This document shows positions 6,623 through 10,497 of a stretch of 10,497 bases of DNA, in pieces (position 1 is the first letter of the stretch; each line of letters begins with the position of its first letter). Where the stretch lies: NCBI GenBank assembly GCA_015233705.1, contig JADFXE010000039.1, positions 1-10,497 on the forward strand, read 5' to 3'. Under the pieces are notes generated by a model that searched no databases, was not told the DNA's origin, and saw nothing but the letters and a program-made list of their open reading frames with translations. Source of the DNA: Candidatus Omnitrophota bacterium. GTDB lineage: Bacteria > Omnitrophota > Koll11 > Zapsychrales > Fredricksoniimonadaceae. The position numbers and the translations under genes were made by a program.

Positions 6623-6685
6623 GCCCCGCTTACCTTGATTCAGAAAGCGGGGCGAGCTGAACGACAAAACCCCTTTTATGGCCTC
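6591..6685 (+). repeat. Nested inverted repeat / large stem-loop across a gene end
   Basis: Bases 6591-6609 (GAGGCTATGAAAGGGGTTT) pair with 6667-6685 (AAACCCCTTTTATGGCCTC) over 19 positions. Seventeen pairs are Watson-Crick and two are G-U when read as + strand RNA (6599/6677 and 6596/6680). Inside lie a symmetric 13 x 13 internal loop (6610-6622 and 6654-6666) and a second perfect 9-bp hairpin (6623-6653). The two wobble sites would be C-A mismatches in a minus-strand transcript, which favours a + strand RNA role. It could be an RNA structure stabilising or ending the upstream message, a leader for the downstream phosphatase gene, or a small miniature inverted-repeat element. No target-site duplication is obvious at its ends. 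Confidence 0.7.
6623..6653 (+). terminator. GC-rich hairpin after the exported-protein gene, possible terminator
   Basis: GCCCCGCTT (6623-6631) and AAGCGGGGC (6645-6653) form a perfect 9-bp stem with a 13-base loop directly after the TGA at 6620-6622. There is no T-run right after the stem, so it is not a textbook intrinsic terminator. It could pause RNA polymerase or protect the 3' end of the glpKD-patatin message, and it forms the inner stem of the larger 6591-6685 structure. Confidence 0.4.
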
Positions 6686-6696
6686 GTGAGGTAGCT

Positions 6697-6732
6697 ATGC
6701 GAAATTTCAAAGACCGTAAAATTGCAGTTTGA
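6697..6732 (+). CDS. Candidate 11-codon leader ORF before the phosphatase gene
   Basis: ATG at 6697 opens the peptide MRNFKDRKIAV and stops at TGA 6730-6732. GAGGT at 6688-6692 is a good ribosome binding site 4 bases upstream. The stop lies 2 bases before AGGAGG (6735-6740), the binding site of the phosphatase gene, an arrangement that would suit translational coupling. The reading frame begins 11 bases after the outer arm of the inverted repeat. A spurious match is quite possible at this length. Confidence 0.25.
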   Translation: MRNFKDRKIAV

Positions 6733-6751
6733 GCAGGAGGATCAGGGGATT

Positions 6752-7411
6752 ATGAGAACTTTTGTTATCGGCGACATTCACGCGCAGTACAAGGCCCTTA
6801 TCGGGTGCTTGAAGGCGTGCAGTTTTGATTATGAGACGGATCGCCTGATCGCACTGGGTGATGTGTGTGATCGGGGCGGCATGACCCGGGAGTGTATTGA
6901 CGAGCTTTTGAAGATCAAAAATTGTATTTATATCCTGGGCAATCACGATGCCTGGGCGCTTGACTGGGCGACGCTTGGTAAGATCAATCAGACCTGGATC
7001 GAGCAGGGTGGGGAGAGGACGATCCTCTCTTATGGTGCCGCCAAGATGGCCAAAGAGCATGTTGAATTTCTTTCGCATGCGCGCCTGTGGTTTGAGGAAG
7101 GCGATCGGCTGTTTGTTCATGGCGGATTTCTGCCGGGAACGCCTTTGGACAAAACACCGAAGGATATCTTTATCTGGGATCGTTCGCTGTTGGAAAAGGC
7201 CATTGCCATGAACGAGGAAAGTCCGTTCTTTCGTCTCGGCGGGTATGACGAGGTCTTCCTGGGGCATACGCCTCTGCTTTTTATCGGCAAGCATCAGCCG
7301 CAGAAATTTTGCAATATTTGGGCCATGGATACCGGCGCTGGCTACGGCCGGATGCTGTCGATCATGGACGTTGAGACCAAGCAGTTCTGGCAAACCAAGG
7401 TGGGGGAGTGA
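6752..7411 (+). CDS. PP2A-like metallophosphatase (serine/threonine-type or dinucleoside-polyphosphate phosphatase)
   Basis: A 219-residue cytoplasmic calcineurin-like phosphoesterase with a full dinuclear metal centre: GDIH (7-10), GDVCDRG (36-42), GNHD (63-66), HGG (123-125) and GHTP (171-174). This set matches bacterial PPP-type phosphatases such as PrpA/PrpB and the related diadenosine tetraphosphatases, and the sequence alone does not choose between protein and small-molecule substrates. There is no membrane segment and no extra domain. AGGAGG at 6735-6740 lies 11 bases before the ATG at 6752; an in-frame TTG at 6722 would precede this site and add ten unconserved residues, so it is rejected. 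The glycosyltransferase gene starts 4 bases after its stop, so the two are coupled. A role opposing the kinase domain encoded two genes downstream is possible but only inferred from position. Confidence 0.88.
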   Translation: MRTFVIGDIHAQYKALIGCLKACSFDYETDRLIALGDVCDRGGMTRECIDELLKIKNCIYILGNHDAWALDWATLGKINQTWIEQGGERTILSYGAAKMAKEHVEFLSHARLWFEEGDRLFVHGGFLPGTPLDKTPKDIFIWDRSLLEKAIAMNEESPFFRLGGYDEVFLGHTPLLFIGKHQPQKFCNIWAMDTGAGYGRMLSIMDVETKQFWQTKVGE

Positions 7412-7415
7412 TGTA

Positions 7416-9233
7416 ATGGATAAGATTGATTTGGATTATGACGGGGAATTTGGGCCGGAATTGCAATTAGCGTTGCCGTATGCGTACTATCTTTATAAAA
7501 ACAATTTATTAGGAAAGACCATCAGCTCAAAAGACACGAAGTGTTTTTACTATTTCTCGGAAGACCATGAGGATAGTTATGGTGTTAGAGGGCATGTTGA
7601 GCCCGGCAAAAGAAAAGCTCTGCCCAATAGGAACGAACATGTGTTTAGATTGAACTCATCCCAATGGATTCCGCCTCCGTACAGGGAAAAATATTCGAAT
7701 CAAAGGTTTGTTTGGGGTAAAGAGCCGTTAGTGATTTTAAATAAGTTTAATACGGGACGGTGCAGTAAAAGTCCGATCAATTTTATTGATCTTCCTGTCT
7801 TAGAGGAAATAATTCGTATTCTCGGGGATAAATATCAATTGATTTACTGCAGGGCTTTGGCTGGAGACATTACTGTTGATAATAGTAAGATTTTGTCTTT
7901 TGGTGATTTTGATCTGATCGCGCGGTTTCCGGAGGTCCTGACCATCCAGGAACTGCATAAAAGAAGCCCGGACTTGAGTTTCAATACGCTGCAGTTAATG
8001 GTCTTTGCCAATTGCCGTAAGTTCATTTCTGTCCAGGGTGGCAATTCGGTCTTGGCGAGTTATTTTGGAGGAACGAATATTATTTATACTCGCAAAGGCC
8101 AAGAGCTTTTTTGTGGAGATTATAATCATTTTGTTTTATATAGTGGTGCTCGGGTATGCCCCTGTTTAAGTACTCAGGATTTTCTGGATTGCATTAGGAA
8201 GCTTTATGGCAATGCTCTGGGGCAGGACGGTGTGCCTCACCGGGTGAATCAGGTCGTTGCTGTTCAATTCTTCAAGTATAATGTTTTAGGTCTATTCCGC
8301 AGCTTAGGTAAGCTTTGGACTTCATTAAAGAGAAAATTTCTGCCGGCCAACCTCAGGCTTGCAGTAATTGCAGGTATCAAAAGAATGCGACTTCGGGCTG
8401 CTTTAAAGACAACACTTCAAACCAGATGTTTTGAGTGCAATCCTGCTGCGCGCACCGAAGTGCATTCGCTGATTTGTCATCGCTATTTAAACATGTACAT
8501 TGCGGCGATAAAATCGCTTTTAAGGTTTTATAACAATCTGGCTGTCATTGTTCATGATGACGGAAGCTTGACTGATAAAGATATGGCTTTGTTAAGGAGC
8601 CACGTTAAAGGTGTCGGAATAATTGGCAAGAAAGAAGCTGGCAAAAAGATCTTTGCCGTATTACAAAAGTATCCAAATTGTCGAAAATACAGGGAAGATT
8701 GCATTAACGCGCTGCAGCTGTTTGATTTCGGCCTTCTTTCTAACACCGGCAAGATAATTGCCATGGATTCGGACGTTTTGTTTTTCCATTTCCCGGCAAG
8801 GTTGGTCGAGTGGATAGAAAATGACACAAAAGAAATCATCCACTATCAAGAAGAATCTCCGAGTCAGCAGAAAGAATTTCTGTTGGCGCAGGGATATAAG
8901 GATTATTGTCCAAATCTTTCGTTCGGCTTTGTGTGTTTTTATAAGAATATAATCAATTTAGAAACAATAGAGTTCGTATCAAGTAAAATTAGCGACAGGT
9001 CATGGGTGCTCAATCAAAATATATTTGCAATACTTGCGCGTAACATGTCGCATGAATATCCCAGGAGTGTGTTTGATAAGAATACATACAACGATATAAA
9101 GAATTTTACAGATGAAAAAATTTTTAGACATTACCAGTCGAGCTTAATATTCAAGAACGCTTCCTACTTCCGCTTGCTGGATGTATATCGGGAAGATGTC
9201 AACAATGTTCTCAGTGAGATTGTAAAGAATTAG
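7416..9233 (+). CDS. Two-domain glycosyltransferase, AT-rich
   Basis: 605 residues with two unrelated halves and no signal peptide. Residues 1-280 resemble a GT-B-like polysaccharide glycosyltransferase domain: an EFGPELQLALPYAYYLYK opening, then the donor-side pattern KFISVQGGNSVLASYFGG (202-219) followed by TNIIYTRKGQEL. A basic linker at about 295-340 (KLWTSLKRKF, KRMRLRAALK) may be membrane-peripheral. Residues 345-605 look like a GT-A domain: HSLICHRYL, VIVHDDGSL (378-385), a DSD metal motif (451-453), NLSFGFVCF (500-508), and NQNIFAIL (533-540) as an acceptor-side pattern. No CAZy family is assigned with confidence. GGGGGAG at 7401-7407 sits correctly before the ATG at 7416; the upstream open frame from 7245 only shadows the phosphatase. 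Base composition is far lower in GC than its neighbours (16/60 in 8941-9000 versus 43/60 in 2941-3000), suggesting horizontal transfer, as is common for surface-glycan genes. Confidence 0.7.
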   Translation: MDKIDLDYDGEFGPELQLALPYAYYLYKNNLLGKTISSKDTKCFYYFSEDHEDSYGVRGHVEPGKRKALPNRNEHVFRLNSSQWIPPPYREKYSNQRFVWGKEPLVILNKFNTGRCSKSPINFIDLPVLEEIIRILGDKYQLIYCRALAGDITVDNSKILSFGDFDLIARFPEVLTIQELHKRSPDLSFNTLQLMVFANCRKFISVQGGNSVLASYFGGTNIIYTRKGQELFCGDYNHFVLYSGARVCPCLSTQDFLDCIRKLYGNALGQDGVPHRVNQVVAVQFFKYNVLGLFRSLGKLWTSLKRKFLPANLRLAVIAGIKRMRLRAALKTTLQTRCFECNPAARTEVHSLICHRYLNMYIAAIKSLLRFYNNLAVIVHDDGSLTDKDMALLRSHVKGVGIIGKKEAGKKIFAVLQKYPNCRKYREDCINALQLFDFGLLSNTGKIIAMDSDVLFFHFPARLVEWIENDTKEIIHYQEESPSQQKEFLLAQGYKDYCPNLSFGFVCFYKNIINLETIEFVSSKISDRSWVLNQNIFAILARNMSHEYPRSVFDKNTYNDIKNFTDEKIFRHYQSSLIFKNASYFRLLDVYREDVNNVLSEIVKN

Positions 9234-9280
9234 GCTGTTGGATTCCTGGCCAGCGGCATTTTGATTGAGTTAGGGAATGC

Positions 9281-10423
9281 ATGATTCGTGACCTGATCTG
9301 CCTGATGTGTCCCAACGGCTGTCACCTGAAGACCGAATTGAAAAGCAGCGGCGCGCTTGAGGTTCAGGGAAGCCGCTGCGATAAGGGCCTGGCCTTTGTC
9401 CGCCAGGTCATGGCCGGCGAGAACCTCAAGCCTTCCGGCCGGATCCTCTCCGGCGGCAAACGTCCTTCCTATGATGACACTGTCCTGAAAGAGATCGCCG
9501 GTCTGTGGGGCATTGCGCTCAAGAGCGTCCGGCGGCATCTGATGCCTGACGGCAGTCCGGAACGGACGCTTTTTCGCGTGGTAATCGAGGACGAGAACAA
9601 GTCCCTGTTTGTCCTGGAGGAGATAGCGCCTGCCGCTTACCACACCAAGATGAAGATCGTAAAGACGCTTGATTTTTTGTCTGCCAAAGGGATGTCCCGT
9701 ATTGCACCGTATCGCGTCAGCAGCAGCGGAGCGCACATTCAAAAGTACGGGGAAGATCTTTGGCAGGTGGTGCCGTTTATTCCCGGCGTTCCGCTGGACC
9801 GGGAAAAGTATCTCTACGAAGCCTGGCGGGCCAATGTTTTGTCCGGCTTTCTGCTCGAGCTTTCCGAAAAGGTCAATGGGTTGGCTTTTCTTTCGCTGGA
9901 GAAGCCGTTCTCGCTGAAGGCCTATATCTACACGCTCCTGCGGCAGATCGAGCAGCGCCGGCCTGAGATCGTCGGTAAGGTGCACCCGGTCGTGGCCTTT
10001 CTGGAGCGGGATTTTACGGCTGCGCACGACACGCTTCCGCTGCGATTCTGCCACGGGGATTTTCATCCTTTGAATGTGGTTTGGGGGCGTGACGATATCC
10101 GTGCGGTCATTGACTGGGAATTCCTGGGAATGAAGCCCGAGATCTATGACGTGGCCAACATGATCGGGTGTTTGGGCATGGAGCATCCTTCGAGCCTGGT
10201 CAGCGATCTTGTGGTCAATTTGATCGTTCAGCTTAAGGCGTCGGCGGGCTTTTCAGCGGTGAGCTGGCAGTATTTTGTCGAGTTCCTGGTCGCGATGCGT
10301 TTTGCGTGGCTGTCCGAGTGGCTGCGAAAAGAGGATGAAGAGATGGTTGCGCTTGAGCTGGAGTATATGAACCTTCTCATCGAGAACAAACAAAAACTGT
10401 GCAGCGAGTGGTTCAGGGCGTAA
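9281..10423 (+). CDS. Fusion of a DUF1667-like four-cysteine domain and an APH/choline-kinase-type phosphotransferase
   Basis: 380 residues in two parts. Residues 1-50 resemble DUF1667: ICLMCPNGCHLKTE with C7-x2-C10-x3-C14, then GSRC33DKGLAF, a likely Fe-S or zinc site. Residues 90-380 are an aminoglycoside phosphotransferase-type kinase: a nucleotide lobe (about 95-170, with VVPFIPGVPL as the hinge), the catalytic loop HGDFHPLN (Asp260, Asn265), and the metal-binding IDWE (Asp278). The usual N-lobe Lys is not obvious; FVLEEI stands near its expected place. The substrate is unknown; APH-fold enzymes phosphorylate small alcohols, sugars and choline as well as antibiotics. DUF1667 genes are often found beside glycerol kinase and FAD-linked glycerol-3-phosphate dehydrogenase genes, which suits glpKD upstream. 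The start follows AGGGA at about 9272-9276; 47 bases separate it from the glycosyltransferase stop, and GC returns to the local level here. Confidence 0.8.
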   Translation: MIRDLICLMCPNGCHLKTELKSSGALEVQGSRCDKGLAFVRQVMAGENLKPSGRILSGGKRPSYDDTVLKEIAGLWGIALKSVRRHLMPDGSPERTLFRVVIEDENKSLFVLEEIAPAAYHTKMKIVKTLDFLSAKGMSRIAPYRVSSSGAHIQKYGEDLWQVVPFIPGVPLDREKYLYEAWRANVLSGFLLELSEKVNGLAFLSLEKPFSLKAYIYTLLRQIEQRRPEIVGKVHPVVAFLERDFTAAHDTLPLRFCHGDFHPLNVVWGRDDIRAVIDWEFLGMKPEIYDVANMIGCLGMEHPSSLVSDLVVNLIVQLKASAGFSAVSWQYFVEFLVAMRFAWLSEWLRKEDEEMVALELEYMNLLIENKQKLCSEWFRA

Positions 10424-10497
10424 GGTGTGGGGCGGATTTTTGATCCAGACCGATGGATTTCACATCCTGCGGAGTCACATACCCGCGCCCCTGGATA
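10413..10497 (-). CDS. Minus-strand fragment resembling the C-terminal lid of a MoxR-type AAA+ ATPase (partial)
   Basis: Reading leftward from the window edge, the frame gives IQGRGYVTPQDVKSIGLD, then QKSAPHLTP and a TGA at 10415-10413. The first 18 residues match the lid-helix pattern of MoxR-family ATPases (LxGRxYVTPxDVKxxAxDVLRHRI). The last nine do not: the expected LRHR segment and the roughly 40 residues after it are missing, and no other minus frame here supplies them. It therefore looks like the end of a truncated or decayed gene whose body lies outside the window. It runs convergently and overlaps the last 11 bases of the kinase-fusion gene. The call rests on fewer than 20 residues. 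Confidence 0.42.
   Translation of the reverse strand, partial: IQGRGYVTPQDVKSIGLDQKSAPHLTP

Noticed and set aside
6654..6751. Riboswitch in the gap before the phosphatase (GGTAGC and ACGACAAAACC resemble GEMM pieces).
   Set aside because: The order and core do not match any class I know; the segment is better explained by the inverted repeat and short leader ORF.
6707..7393. 228-residue minus-strand open frame opposite the phosphatase gene.
   Set aside because: No recognisable motif; the + strand frame has a complete metallophosphatase motif set.
7245..7415. 57-residue N-terminal extension of the glycosyltransferase.
   Set aside because: It reads the phosphatase gene out of frame; ATG 7416 has a strong ribosome binding site and begins the conserved-looking sequence.
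9281..10423. Antibiotic resistance by the aminoglycoside-phosphotransferase-type domain.
   Set aside because: The APH fold covers many small-molecule kinases, and the cysteine-domain fusion and gene context do not suggest resistance.

Overview
The window comes from a Gram-negative-type bacterium, judged by SlyX, a membrane GlpD and a signal-peptide-bearing exported protein. Gene packing is tight, and all complete genes are on the + strand. The GC-rich, Ile-ATC-rich coding style and the mix of families would fit a PVC-group lineage such as Omnitrophota, or a deltaproteobacterial relative. That placement is an impression from gene content, not a phylogenetic result.

Layout. Positions 2-259 are the 3' end of an unrecognised gene with a C-terminal membrane helix. 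Positions 278-1771 hold slyX and a large membrane protein with a signal-peptidase-I fold region but no Ser/Lys catalytic dyad. Positions 1859-4872 are glpK and glpD, 2 bases apart: glycerol to glycerol-3-phosphate to DHAP, with electrons passed to quinone. Positions 4883-5932 are a patatin-like membrane protein whose catalytic Ser is replaced by Arg. Positions 5954-6622 encode a small exported protein with calcium-loop-like repeats. Positions 6591-6751 contain a strong nested inverted repeat, an internal hairpin and an 11-codon candidate leader ORF. Positions 6752-10423 form a second block: a PP2A-like metallophosphatase, an AT-rich two-domain glycosyltransferase, and a fusion of a DUF1667-like four-cysteine domain with an aminoglycoside-phosphotransferase-type kinase. 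At the right edge, a short minus-strand reading frame looks like a clipped C-terminal piece of a MoxR-type AAA+ ATPase. No gene-free stretch exceeds 300 bases; the longest, 6623-6751, is described below. I saw no tRNA, rRNA, CRISPR array, transposase or attachment site.

How the genes may work together. glpK-glpD is a clear glycerol catabolic pair. The patatin-like protein just downstream suggests a link to membrane-lipid turnover, but its active site appears dead. The DUF1667-like domain near the right end belongs to a family often found beside glycerol kinase and FAD-dependent glycerol-3-phosphate dehydrogenases, which hints that both halves of the window share a glycerol/lipid theme. The phosphatase-glycosyltransferase-kinase block could instead act on a surface glycan. 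The most unusual points are the two serine-hydrolase families that have lost their nucleophiles on either side of glpKD, the DUF1667-kinase fusion, and the nested inverted repeat at 6591-6685.
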